Below are positions 1 to 10,828 of a stretch of 64,000 nt of DNA, piece by piece (positions within the stretch are counted from its first letter, which is position 1; every line of letters starts with the position of its first letter). The notes under the pieces were generated by a model. It was not told the origin of the DNA. It saw only the letters and a list, made by a program, of their open reading frames with translations, and did not search any database. Origin of the DNA: Cribrihabitans_A neustonicus (GTDB lineage: Bacteria; Pseudomonadota; Alphaproteobacteria; Rhodobacterales; Rhodobacteraceae); NCBI RefSeq assembly GCF_048820895.1, contig NZ_JBMERQ010000011.1, positions 24,156-88,155 on the forward strand, written 5' to 3'. Position numbers and translations under genes: made by a program.

Positions 1-597
1 GTCATCCACAACTACATCGATGGAGAGATCTTCCGCCACGTTCCCAAGTCTGCCGAAGACCGCTTCCGCCTGCTGTCCATCCGGCCCTATGCCGGACGCA
101 AATACGCAAACGACCTGACCGCAGCCGCCATCACCGTCCTCTCCCGCAGGCCGGGCTTCGATGCCTTCGCGATCACCATTGCCGGCGGCGGCCCGGATTT
201 CGAGGCGGAGACCGAAGCGCTGCGGCACTTTCCCAACGTGACATTGCGCGAGGGCTTTCTGACTCATGCGGAGATCGCGGCACTGCACCGCGGCCACGGG
301 GTCTTCCTCACCCCGACCCGCTGGGACAGCCAGGGCGTGTCCCGGGATGAAGCCATGGCCTCGGGCCTGGTCCCGGTCTCCACCCGCACCGCCGCCGTGC
401 CCGAATTCATGGACGAAGGCTGCGGCATTCTCACCCCGCCCGAAGATGCGGCGGCGCTTGCAGAGGCCATCGAAAGCCTGTCCTCGGATCCGGATTTGTT
501 CCTGCGCCTGTCCCAGGCCGCCGCGGCGCGGGTGCGGGCGCAATCCGGCTTTCAGAACACCATCGCACGCGAAATTGCCCTGATCAGAACCCTATGA
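1..597 (+). CDS. GT4-family glycosyltransferase, C-terminal part (5'-truncated by window edge)
   Basis: The reading frame is open from base 1, so the N-terminal acceptor domain lies outside the window; 198 residues are visible. They form the nucleotide-sugar-binding half of a GT-B (GT4) glycosyltransferase: a LLSIRPYAGRKYANDL strand region, a GGGPDF loop, and the D-S-Q-G-V-S-R-D-E-A-M-A-S-G segment that corresponds to the family EX7E motif, with the first Glu replaced by Asp. The stop overlaps the next ATG (ATGA), implying translational coupling. The segment is strikingly similar to the last ~200 residues of the following fusion protein, so the two are tandem paralogs. Donor and acceptor sugars cannot be deduced. 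Confidence 0.85.
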   Translation, partial: VIHNYIDGEIFRHVPKSAEDRFRLLSIRPYAGRKYANDLTAAAITVLSRRPGFDAFAITIAGGGPDFEAETEALRHFPNVTLREGFLTHAEIAALHRGHGVFLTPTRWDSQGVSRDEAMASGLVPVSTRTAAVPEFMDEGCGILTPPEDAAALAEAIESLSSDPDLFLRLSQAAAARVRAQSGFQNTIAREIALIRTL

Positions 598-3500
598 CCA
601 GATATCCGCCGCCAACCGCTTTCCTCACCCGTCCTGCTCCTGTACCCACAGGCAAACCCGTTCGAGATTTGAGACACGACACCATGCGCAAGATTGTTAC
701 GGATTCCCCTGCTTCTGCCTCCCTGCCGGAGCCTGCCGCCCCGGCCGGCCAGACGGCCGCGTCCGCCCCAGGCGCGGCGGCGGGAGCGAACCGCGGACCC
801 GGACAGCGGAGCGGAGACCGCCTGCACTGGATTGCCTCTCAGGTCTCGGGAGAGACCGTCCTGGACATCGGCACCGGAGATGGCGCGCTGCCGCTCCTGC
901 TGGGCCGGGAAGGCTTTCACGCTGTCGGCCTGGACCTTGATGCCGGAGCCATCGATCATGCCAACAGCGCCCTCGCCGCGGAGCCGGAAACGGTCCGCGA
1001 GCGCGTTGAATTCCGCCACGGCAGCCTGTTTCAAGGCGGGCTCGACGCCCTTTTCGACACCATTGTCCTAAACGGCACCCTGGCCGGCGTCAGCAATGTG
1101 CCGAACGTCCTGCGCCTAGCCTTCGCCCGCCTGAAGGAGAATGGCCGCGCAGTGGTGGCCACGCCGTTCGGCGCGGCCGGCGGCAGGCGCCGCGGGGAGG
1201 CCTCCTGCCTGGGCGGCCTCGGCGCGCTGCTGCAGCCCTACGGGAAGTTGGAGGTGATGCGGATCGAAGAAGGCGACATTCTGGCAGTCCTTACCAAGAC
1301 GGCCGGCGGCGCGGAGCCCGCCCCCCTGCCCGCCCCGCAGATGCTGGCCGAAACCGAAGCGGCCGCCCTGCGGCTGCAAGCCGAACTGCAGGCCAGCCGG
1401 GATCGGCTCCGCCAAGCCCGGCAGGAGCAGGAGGCGGAACTGGCCGCTGCCCGCCAGGCCGCTGTGCACGGCGAACAGGCGCAGGCCCTGCTGGAGCGCG
1501 AGCTCGCCACCTGGCAGGCGGAGGCCCAGGCATCCGGGGACAAGCTGCGGGGCCTGCAAACCGAGGTGCGCAAACTGAGCGCCCAGCTGCAATCCGCGCG
1601 GGAAGAGGCCGGCGAGGCCCGCGACGCGCTGATTCGCCTGCAAGTGGAATACGGCTCCGGCCAAGACAGCGCGGCGGAGATCCGGGCCGCCCTCGAGGCC
1701 CAGCTGCAAGACGCCCGCGGCAAGGAACAGGCGGCCGTAGCCGCCCGGCAGGCCAGCGAGGATCAGAGCACGGCCCGGCTGGCGGAAGCCAAGGCGCAGA
1801 TTGCGGCGCTGCAGGCGGAGATCCGGGACCTTAAGGCGCAGCACGTCCGGCAGCAGGAATCCTGGGGCATCCGGGAAGCCGGGCTGCAAGATACCCTCGG
1901 CACGGCGCAGGCCGAAACGGAAGCCGCCGCTGCCCGGCTGGCCGAGGCCGAAGCGCAGATCGCGGCGCTGCAAGCGGACAACCGGAACCTGGAGGCGCAG
2001 CTCGCCCGGCACCAAGAGACCCCGGCCGCGCACTCCGAACCGCAGCCTGCCACGGTCCAGGCGGACAGCGCTGGCTGGCGCCGCGTCCTGGACGCCCTGC
2101 CCGCGGACCTGGAGGCGGAAGCCGCCGCAGCCGCCAGCCTATGCCTGCAGGTGTCCGGCGCCGCCGCCGCGGCCGATCCGGCTGCGGCCTGCCTGTTCAG
2201 CTCCGTCGCGCAACGCCTGGCCCCGGGCCCGCGCACGGACCGGATGCATGGCTTCCGCCTGCTGCAGGCCGGCCTGCGCACGCAGGCCGAGGCCCTGCTT
2301 GCCCCCTTGGCGGAGACCGGCTACCCTGGGGTCTCATCCGGGGAGCAGCGCAGGATCGAGGCACTGCTGAACGGCACCGGAAGCCCGGACGCGGAACCGC
2401 AGCTGCGGGTTGCCGCGATCATGGACGATTTCACCTACACGTCTTATGCGCCGGAATGCGACCTCCTGCAGCTCACCCCGGAAGACTGGCAGCAGGAACT
2501 GCGGGACTTTCGCCCGCAGATGCTGTTCATCGAATCCGCCTGGCGCGGCAAGGATGAAAAATGGGGGCCGAAGGTCGGCCATCTCAGCCCCGAGGTGCGC
2601 GGCATCGTGGCCTGGTGCAAGGAACACCAGATCCCGACAGTGTTCTGGAACAAGGAAGACCCGGTTCATTTCGAAACCTTCCTGACCACGGCGGCGCAAT
2701 TCGACATCGTCTGCACCACCGACCTGGACCGCGTCGGCGCCTACAAGGCGCGGCTCGGCCATGACCGGGTCTACTTCCTGCCGTTTGCCTGCCAGCCAAA
2801 GATCCACAACCCGATCGAAACCTGGGAGCGCCAGGACGCCTTCTGCTTCGCCGGCGCCTACTACGTGCGCTATCCGGAGCGGACCCGGGACCTGGAGAGC
2901 TTCGTGGACACGCTGCCGAAGTTCCGCCCGCTCGAGATCTACGACCGCAATTTCGGCAAGGACCACCCCGACTACATGTTCCCGGACGCCTACAAGCCGT
3001 TCATCGTCGGCACGCTGCCGCCGGAACAGATCGACCGGGCCTACAAGGGGTACCGTTTCGGCATCAACCTGAACTCGGTCAAGAATTCGCAAACCATGTT
3101 TGCCCGCCGGGTCTATGAACTGCTGGGCTCGAACACCGCCACGGTCTCCAATTACTCCCGCGGGCTGCGGCACATGTTCGGGGATCTGGTGATCTCCAGC
3201 GACAACGGCCAGGACATCCTGGAGCGGCTGCAAAGCGCCGATCCGGACAAGCTGCGCCTAGCCGGGCTGCGCAAGGTCATGAGCGAGCACACCTATGGCG
3301 TGCGGCTGAACTATGTCGCCCGCAAGGCCGGGCTGGCACAAGATCCCTGCCGGCTGCCGCCGGTCACCGTGGTGGCCGAGGCCCGGACCGAGACCGAAGC
3401 CCTGTCCCTCACCGCGCACTTCCGCCGCCAGGAGGGGGTGGACGCCGCCCTGCTGCTGGTTCTGGACAGCAGCCTCGCCTATCTCGCCGCCGCGCTGGAG

Positions 3501-5633
3501 GATCATAACATCCGCACCGTCCCCGCAGCGGAGGCGGGCGCGCTGCCGCTGCAGGACGCCAGTGCCGCGGGCGCCTGGGCGGCCTGCATGACGGCGGCGG
3601 ACTACTACGGGCCGAATTACCTGCGTGATCTCCTGCTGGCGGCGCGCTACAGCCAGGCCGCGGTGTTCTGCAAGGCGGCGCACTACCGGTATGAGGACGG
3701 CCAGGTCCTTCTCGCCGGAGACGGCCAGGCCTACCGCCCGGCGGAGGCCGCAGCGCTGCGCCGCGCCCTCCTGGCGCCGCATCTGCTGCAGGGGCAGAGC
3801 CTGGCGCAGCTGCTTGACAGCCTACCCGGCGCCAGCATACCGGCGGAAGGTGTGCAAATCCTAGCCATCGACCCCTACAACTACTGTCAGGACGGCAGCC
3901 TGCCCGACGGCAGCCCCTACCCCGGCGTGGCCTCCGCCGTGGATGACCTGGCGGGGCTGGACTGCGGCTATCCGCTGGCCGACCTGGAACAGCGGGCCGA
4001 AACCTGCCGGCCGGCTGTGGCTGCCGCCACCACCGCCCCCGGCATCGCCGCCGCGGAGCTTATGGAAACCGTCCGCGCCCCGGCGGACGGCAGCGTCGCG
4101 TGGGAAGAGGAGACCGGCGGACTCCTGCTGACCTCGAACCTTCCGGACGGCAAGCATGTCTATCTCTACCAGCCCGGAGAGCATGCCGTGACGGACGTGA
4201 GCCGGAACGGCCAGCTGCGGCTGCATCTGGAAGCGAACCCGGGGCTGAATCTGCAATGTGCCGCTCTGTTCCTGGATAAGGACAAACAGCGGCTGGGCCA
4301 TGTCATGGCTCCGATGAACAAGAACACCCGGGCAGACCTGCCGGAGGGCACCGCCTGGGTGCGCTTCGGCCTGCGGATCTATTCGGGCGGCCAGGCCGTG
4401 GTCAAACGCCTGCTGCTGGACGAACGCGCGCCGCAGCCGGTTCCGGTCCTCAGCAAGGCCCGCCATCTGGTGCTGACCAACCACTACCCCTCCTGGGAAG
4501 ACATCTACCGCAATGGCTTCGTGCACAGCCGGGTCAAAGCTTACCGCGAGCAAGGCGAGGCTGTGGACGTCTTCCGCCTGCGCCCCGGCCGGGACTTGGC
4601 CTTCCACGAATTCGAGGGCGTCGACTGCATGACCGGCAGCCGCCAGCAGCTCAACGCGATGCTGCCGCAGGGGCTTTATGACACGGTGCTGGTGCATTTC
4701 CTGGACGAGGACATGTGGCAGGTGCTGGAGCCGCATGTGCGCCGGGGCTTGCGCGTCGTCGTCTGGCTGCACGGTTCCGAGGTGCAGCCCTGGCACCGGC
4801 GCGCCTTCAACTACCAGACCAAAGCCGAACTGGAAGCCGCAAAAGCCGCCAGCAGCAAGCGGCTGGATTTCTGGCGCCGCGTGCTGGCGGATATCCCGCC
4901 AAGCCTGCACCTGGTGTTCGTGTCGCAATATCTGCGCAACGCCGTGGAGGAGGATCTCCAGCTCCGGCTGCCTGCGGCCAGCACCTCGATCGTTCACAAT
5001 CCGATCAAGTGCGATCTCTTCAGCTATAACGGCAAGGACGCGGAGCAGCGCTGCAAGATCCTGTCCATCCGCCCGTTTGCCTCGCGAACCTATGCCAACG
5101 ATCTGACCGTCCGGGCAATCCTGACTCTTAAGGATAAGCCCTTCTTCAACAATCTGGAGTTCCGCCTGGTCGGCCGCGGGCCCTTGTTCGAGGAAACCGT
5201 GGCCCCTGTCCGGGATTTCAAGAACGTGATTCTAGAACAGGCTTTCCTGACACAGCCTGAAATCGCTAGGCTCCACAAAGATTATGGCATCTTCCTGTGC
5301 CCGTCCCGCATGGACAGCCAAGGCGTGTCGCGGGACGAAGCGATGGCCTCGGGGCTGGTGCCGGTAACCACGGATGTCGCCGCGATCCCGGAATTCGTGG
5401 ACGAGAGCTGCGGCTTCCTCGCCCCGCCGGAAGATGCCGCCGGCCTCGCCGCAGCAATCGAAACGCTGTATCACGACCCCGCCCGCTTTCAGCAAATGTC
5501 TGGCGCAGCCGCAGCCCGCGTGCGCCGCCAGTCCGGCGGGGATCTCATCGTTGAACAAGAACTGCGCCTGTTTGCCACACGCCAAGACCAAGAGGAAACA
5601 CCAGGCCATGATGCCGGACTTGCAGCCCGCTGA
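594..5633 (+). CDS. Giant fusion: SAM methyltransferase + coiled coil + CgeB-like GT + GT4 glycosyltransferase
   Basis: 1679 codons from the ATG overlapping the previous stop; ATG 684 (MRKIVTDS) is an alternative, as the first 30 residues are unremarkable. Residues ~75-240 form a class I methyltransferase fold (VLDIGTGDGALPLLL motif I, then GLDLD). Residues ~250-480 are a long Ala/Glu/Gln-rich coiled coil with repeated ARLAEA.AQIAALQAE units. Residues ~600-900 resemble CgeB/spore-maturation-type glycosyltransferases (PTVFWNKEDPVHF, FAGAYYVRYPERTRDL, GINLNSVKNSQTMFARRVYE). After a variable region, residues ~1280-1660 are a GT4 domain (WLHGSEVQPW, SIRPFASRTYANDL, DSQGVSRDEAMASG). It is probably a cytoplasmic polymerase that elongates and methylates a surface glycan, with the coiled coil as spacer; that role is inferred from the domains. 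Confidence 0.8.
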   Translation: MTRYPPPTAFLTRPAPVPTGKPVRDLRHDTMRKIVTDSPASASLPEPAAPAGQTAASAPGAAAGANRGPGQRSGDRLHWIASQVSGETVLDIGTGDGALPLLLGREGFHAVGLDLDAGAIDHANSALAAEPETVRERVEFRHGSLFQGGLDALFDTIVLNGTLAGVSNVPNVLRLAFARLKENGRAVVATPFGAAGGRRRGEASCLGGLGALLQPYGKLEVMRIEEGDILAVLTKTAGGAEPAPLPAPQMLAETEAAALRLQAELQASRDRLRQARQEQEAELAAARQAAVHGEQAQALLERELATWQAEAQASGDKLRGLQTEVRKLSAQLQSAREEAGEARDALIRLQVEYGSGQDSAAEIRAALEAQLQDARGKEQAAVAARQASEDQSTARLAEAKAQIAALQAEIRDLKAQHVRQQESWGIREAGLQDTLGTAQAETEAAAARLAEAEAQIAALQADNRNLEAQLARHQETPAAHSEPQPATVQADSAGWRRVLDALPADLEAEAAAAASLCLQVSGAAAAADPAAACLFSSVAQRLAPGPRTDRMHGFRLLQAGLRTQAEALLAPLAETGYPGVSSGEQRRIEALLNGTGSPDAEPQLRVAAIMDDFTYTSYAPECDLLQLTPEDWQQELRDFRPQMLFIESAWRGKDEKWGPKVGHLSPEVRGIVAWCKEHQIPTVFWNKEDPVHFETFLTTAAQFDIVCTTDLDRVGAYKARLGHDRVYFLPFACQPKIHNPIETWERQDAFCFAGAYYVRYPERTRDLESFVDTLPKFRPLEIYDRNFGKDHPDYMFPDAYKPFIVGTLPPEQIDRAYKGYRFGINLNSVKNSQTMFARRVYELLGSNTATVSNYSRGLRHMFGDLVISSDNGQDILERLQSADPDKLRLAGLRKVMSEHTYGVRLNYVARKAGLAQDPCRLPPVTVVAEARTETEALSLTAHFRRQEGVDAALLLVLDSSLAYLAAALEDHNIRTVPAAEAGALPLQDASAAGAWAACMTAADYYGPNYLRDLLLAARYSQAAVFCKAAHYRYEDGQVLLAGDGQAYRPAEAAALRRALLAPHLLQGQSLAQLLDSLPGASIPAEGVQILAIDPYNYCQDGSLPDGSPYPGVASAVDDLAGLDCGYPLADLEQRAETCRPAVAAATTAPGIAAAELMETVRAPADGSVAWEEETGGLLLTSNLPDGKHVYLYQPGEHAVTDVSRNGQLRLHLEANPGLNLQCAALFLDKDKQRLGHVMAPMNKNTRADLPEGTAWVRFGLRIYSGGQAVVKRLLLDERAPQPVPVLSKARHLVLTNHYPSWEDIYRNGFVHSRVKAYREQGEAVDVFRLRPGRDLAFHEFEGVDCMTGSRQQLNAMLPQGLYDTVLVHFLDEDMWQVLEPHVRRGLRVVVWLHGSEVQPWHRRAFNYQTKAELEAAKAASSKRLDFWRRVLADIPPSLHLVFVSQYLRNAVEEDLQLRLPAASTSIVHNPIKCDLFSYNGKDAEQRCKILSIRPFASRTYANDLTVRAILTLKDKPFFNNLEFRLVGRGPLFEETVAPVRDFKNVILEQAFLTQPEIARLHKDYGIFLCPSRMDSQGVSRDEAMASGLVPVTTDVAAIPEFVDESCGFLAPPEDAAGLAAAIETLYHDPARFQQMSGAAAARVRRQSGGDLIVEQELRLFATRQDQEETPGHDAGLAAR

Positions 5634-7665
5634 CGCCCGCCCCTCCGCTCAACAGGACCCTCAGGAGCTGCCGGAATGCCTTCTGGGCCGGCAGATCCTG
5701 GAGTACCGGCACTACAGTCTCAAGGACGCCGGGGAGCACTATTCCCGGGAGATGCTCTCAGGGGATGGCGACATCACCTTGGAGGACGGCCATGCCACCG
5801 CCCGCTATTCCGGGGAGCTCGGCAGCTACCAGCTGCGGCTGAGCCTGCCGGAGGCGGTCCTGGCCAATGGCGTCGCGGCGCGGATCCGGCTGCGCGGCTG
5901 GCAGCAGATCAGCTACATCGCCATCGGCTACACCGGGGCCGACGGCTTTGAGCACGTCAAAGCCAGCAACCCGGCGCAGGACCAATGGTTCGACTTCTCC
6001 GCGGGCCACGGCGATCTCGCCTGGGGCTGGCAGCACGGGTGGGATCATCCCGAGGACGCCCATGCCCCCGATATCCGGCTCTACATCAAGGGCACGCCGG
6101 GAGAGGGCGCGCATCTGCATGTAGCGGACATGCTGTTGTGGCGGGAAGCGCCGCTGGACGGGGAGGCACTGGCCGGCCAGGACCTGCCCCTGCCGCCGCG
6201 GGTCCTGCACGCCATCCGCGCCTATGAGCTCAAGTGCTTCCGCAGCTACCAGAGTCAGGCCCGGGCCTTCATGGAAGACGGAAAATGCCCGCTCTACGGA
6301 GATGTGCTTCTGGACTGGCCCGCGGACGCGGTGCTGCCGCCCGCCCTGCCGGAGACCGGCACCTACCAGTTTTCCTGGCACGCCCTGCACCCGGCGGTGA
6401 TGCTGATGCTCTATGCCCAGGACACCGGCGAGACCGGCCCGCTGTTTGCCGCCCGCGACTTTGTTATGAGCTGGCTGGAGCGCAGTAAGGAAACGGCCGA
6501 AGCTAACCCCATGTACACCTGGAGCGATCATGGGGCCGCTGAACGCTGCCTGGCCATGCTGCAGCTTTTTGGCCTTGGCCAAGCGCATGGCTTTGATACG
6601 CGCTGTAAGGACCGGCTGCGGCACGCGATCTTCCGCCACGCCCGGCTTCTGGCCTCGGAAGTCTTCTATGCATGGAACCAGCGCACACGCTACCACAGTC
6701 ACGCATGGCTCCAGGATCTCGCGCTATTGGCCACAGCTCTATCCTTTCCTCACTGGGAGTGCGCCCGCATTTGGGCCCAAACGGCCTCAGCGCGGTTAGA
6801 CGACCAGTTCAGCAAATTGGAGGAACACGGCGGTAAGTTTCCAGCTTTCGAGTTGGATTCAATCGGATATCAGCGGGAAACGCCGTCCTTGATCGAATTT
6901 GCAGGAGCTCTTTCCGCATTGAAAGAGACGTTTGGCCCTGTTACGGCCTATGCAGCGGAACTCCTGAGATCTCCTTTCATTTTCCGCAAGCCCAGCATCA
7001 TTCCCCCCTCCGCCAAAGTGGATACGTCCCAATTATCCGATGACGGAATGCCATTCATGCCGAATGCGGAAACCGAGTATCTCACAGAAATGTACAAGCA
7101 GGCAGAGACAATCCTGGAATATGGGTCGGGGGGCACCACAAGAATTGCCGCCAGCCTGCCCGGAAAATACACCATCAGCGTCGAGAGCGACAAGAAGTGG
7201 GCCGCCTCCCTCCAGCATGAGATTAATGCCTCAAAACCGGCATCACGGGTAATAGTCTACCATGCCGACATAGGCCCAACCGGCCCCTGGGGGAGGCCCC
7301 TAGAAACTCGAAGCTGGCGTAAATTCTTCCGGTATCCCTTGGATGTCTGGGAGGAACCTTTTTTCCGCCATCCCGACACGGTGCTGATCGACGGGCGGTT
7401 GCGGAATGCCTGCATGGCCATGGTTCTGTTGCGCTGCACCCAGCCGGTCACCGTGCTGTTTGATGACTACTGCGTACGTCCGCTGTATCAGGAAATTGAG
7501 CGGATTATTAGTCCTACCAAACTTGTGGGGCGTATGGCCCGGTTCGATGTCGAGCCCAACATGACCTCCAAGAAGGAACTATCTTTTTTAATCAAGCAAT
7601 TCGCCGGGGGGACATTCCACGATGGACAGGCGGAAGCCCTCTATAAGGGGCCACCGCCATGGTGA
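5608..7665 (+). CDS. Uncharacterised ~685-aa surface-glycan-associated protein with C-terminal SAM-type domain
   Basis: Starts at ATG 5608 (MMPDLQPADARP), with GAGGAA ten bases upstream, overlapping the end of the previous gene. An ORF can be read further upstream but lies over the preceding gene. The N-terminal ~200 residues look like a beta-sandwich (ITLEDGHATARYSGELGSYQ). The middle is helical with an (alpha/alpha) toroid-like look similar to heparinase/alginate-lyase helical domains (TWSDHGAAERCLAML). The C-terminal third has ILEYGSGGTTRIAASLPG, like motif I of SAM-binding proteins, followed by VLIDGRLRNACMAMVLL. The 3' part (after ~6.7 kb) is clearly less GC-rich than the 5' part. Position after a methyltransferase/GT fusion suggests a role in glycan synthesis; no specific activity can be assigned. 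Confidence 0.75.
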   Translation: MMPDLQPADARPSAQQDPQELPECLLGRQILEYRHYSLKDAGEHYSREMLSGDGDITLEDGHATARYSGELGSYQLRLSLPEAVLANGVAARIRLRGWQQISYIAIGYTGADGFEHVKASNPAQDQWFDFSAGHGDLAWGWQHGWDHPEDAHAPDIRLYIKGTPGEGAHLHVADMLLWREAPLDGEALAGQDLPLPPRVLHAIRAYELKCFRSYQSQARAFMEDGKCPLYGDVLLDWPADAVLPPALPETGTYQFSWHALHPAVMLMLYAQDTGETGPLFAARDFVMSWLERSKETAEANPMYTWSDHGAAERCLAMLQLFGLGQAHGFDTRCKDRLRHAIFRHARLLASEVFYAWNQRTRYHSHAWLQDLALLATALSFPHWECARIWAQTASARLDDQFSKLEEHGGKFPAFELDSIGYQRETPSLIEFAGALSALKETFGPVTAYAAELLRSPFIFRKPSIIPPSAKVDTSQLSDDGMPFMPNAETEYLTEMYKQAETILEYGSGGTTRIAASLPGKYTISVESDKKWAASLQHEINASKPASRVIVYHADIGPTGPWGRPLETRSWRKFFRYPLDVWEEPFFRHPDTVLIDGRLRNACMAMVLLRCTQPVTVLFDDYCVRPLYQEIERIISPTKLVGRMARFDVEPNMTSKKELSFLIKQFAGGTFHDGQAEALYKGPPPW

Positions 7666-7725
7666 CGCCGCAACTCAGGGAACGCTAGCGCCCCTCACTG
7701 CCGGCGCTCGGTTCAATCTGGCTGA

Positions 7726-8547
7726 TTACTCTTGCAAAAGCTCCCGCAACCTTGCAACGCTTTCTCCTTTGTTCCTAGGAGAGTGCCCGCTAGCAGTTTC
7801 GGGAAGATCGTAAATTTCCACATTCAAGCCCTGGTAACCGAAAGCATTCATTTCCGCCTGAAATGGCTTCATCTGCGTTTCTATATGATCATAATCCCGG
7901 CTGCTCTGATGGTAGAGAATTCGCTCTGGCATTGCCCCGATTTTCTTGAACCAGTCAGAGACTCGCAACCTGTCAGGATAAGCGTCAGGGCTTAATCCAT
8001 GATCACGGTAGCACCGGGCGAACAAAGCCTCTCGATGACGGGTCCAAGGATAAGAAAACATGTCGGTTTGCGGAATTTCAACCATACACGGCGCTTTATC
8101 AAGTGCCGCTGTCATCAAGGCCCAGAACCCTCCCGCGGATGAACCGTAATAAACCGATCGCGCACGCCTGTTAATATTCACCTTAATGGCATTAACCACC
8201 CGATAAATTGCGCGAATTCCAAAATCACCCGGAACACCCTGCGACCACCCACCCAAAAGATCTTTGTATAGGTAAAGAGTAGGATCGTTAAAGGTCACGA
8301 ATGAAGAGGTGAAACTTTCCTCCCAAGTCAGCCGGTGAAACAATGGAAGGTTTTCGCGGCCGGCTGCTGTAATTGCGCTCTGACCGCACCACAAAATTGA
8401 CTTCGAAAACGGGCGTGCCACGATGTAGGCATCGACCTTCATTCCTCCAATAAGAAACGAATAGACGCCCTTCCTGGACAAATCAAGAATGAGGCTTTCT
8501 TCATCTCCATGCCCTAACTCATACGTGGCAATATTCTGAGCTTTCAC
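7726..8547 (-). CDS. Alpha/beta-hydrolase-fold protein, glycan-locus associated
   Basis: 273 residues beginning with GTG 8547, preceded by a strong AAGGAG site; there is no good upstream ATG. The sequence YYGSSAGGFWAL (residues ~133-144) is a GxSxG nucleophile elbow with Ser137 as likely nucleophile, and GHSPRNKGE near the C-terminus may supply the catalytic His. No signal peptide is evident, so it is probably cytoplasmic. The gene stands alone between two convergent/tandem neighbours and its base composition is visibly lower in G+C than nearly everything else here, with A/T-ending codons frequent, which suggests separate acquisition. It may deacylate a glycan or be a short-chain accessory enzyme; function is not established. 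Confidence 0.75.
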   Translation of the reverse strand: MKAQNIATYELGHGDEESLILDLSRKGVYSFLIGGMKVDAYIVARPFSKSILWCGQSAITAAGRENLPLFHRLTWEESFTSSFVTFNDPTLYLYKDLLGGWSQGVPGDFGIRAIYRVVNAIKVNINRRARSVYYGSSAGGFWALMTAALDKAPCMVEIPQTDMFSYPWTRHREALFARCYRDHGLSPDAYPDRLRVSDWFKKIGAMPERILYHQSSRDYDHIETQMKPFQAEMNAFGYQGLNVEIYDLPETASGHSPRNKGESVARLRELLQE

Positions 8548-8626
8548 TGCCTCGCTCCTTTTTTATTCCAACGAGGACCAATAGGACTTCAGTGGGTTTC
8601 CGTTTTTTCATGCTCTATCATTCCCC

Positions 8627-10444
<1,818 letters not shown>

Positions 10445-10828
10445 GCTCTCATCCCTCTGCAATGGTCCGGGCGCTTATCCGGCCGCGGTTCTGTGCCTTG
10501 GATGCCCTCCGGTCTCCGCCTGCCCCCGTCCGCCCGAGCCTGCACTGCGTGCTCCGGCGCGGGCAGGCCTGCAATGGGGGAGACGTTTAACATGCATGCA
10601 CTCCCAGGAGGCCGCGGCCAGCGGCCAGGGCAGCTTCTGCAATGGGCATGCCGGCTCCGTTTCAAACATCCTTCCGTTTCACCGGGATTAACGGTTCGTG
10701 GCCGGAAAGCCAAGAAAGCTGTACTGCCGTTCCGGAATACACGCAAAAAGCGGCTTCCCCCTTGCCCCCTCCCTGCCGGCCCCATAAACAACAGGCACCC
10801 TCCAGATAACGCATATACAGGCCCGCCA
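10445..10828. other. Intergenic region between divergent glmS and methyltransferase-like gene
   Basis: 384 bases with no convincing gene. It must carry promoters for glmS on the minus strand and for the 10829 gene on the plus strand, but I cannot place -35/-10 elements confidently. Slightly A/T-richer stretches occur at ~10580-10600 and ~10680-10700. No clear inverted repeat, riboswitch or ribozyme fold was recognised; in particular nothing resembling a glmS ribozyme. Confidence 0.4.

Noticed and set aside
1116..2033. A 305-codon minus-strand frame under the coiled coil of the fusion gene
   Set aside because: It is the Gly/Leu/Arg-rich complement of an Ala/Gln/Glu coiled coil, with no independent signals.
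5374..5607. Upstream extension of the 5608 gene
   Set aside because: It overlaps the GT4 domain of the giant fusion in another frame; ATG 5608 has a proper RBS.
10445..10828. A glmS-type ribozyme or riboswitch leader
   Set aside because: The conserved core was not recognised, and such ribozymes are known mainly from Gram-positive bacteria.
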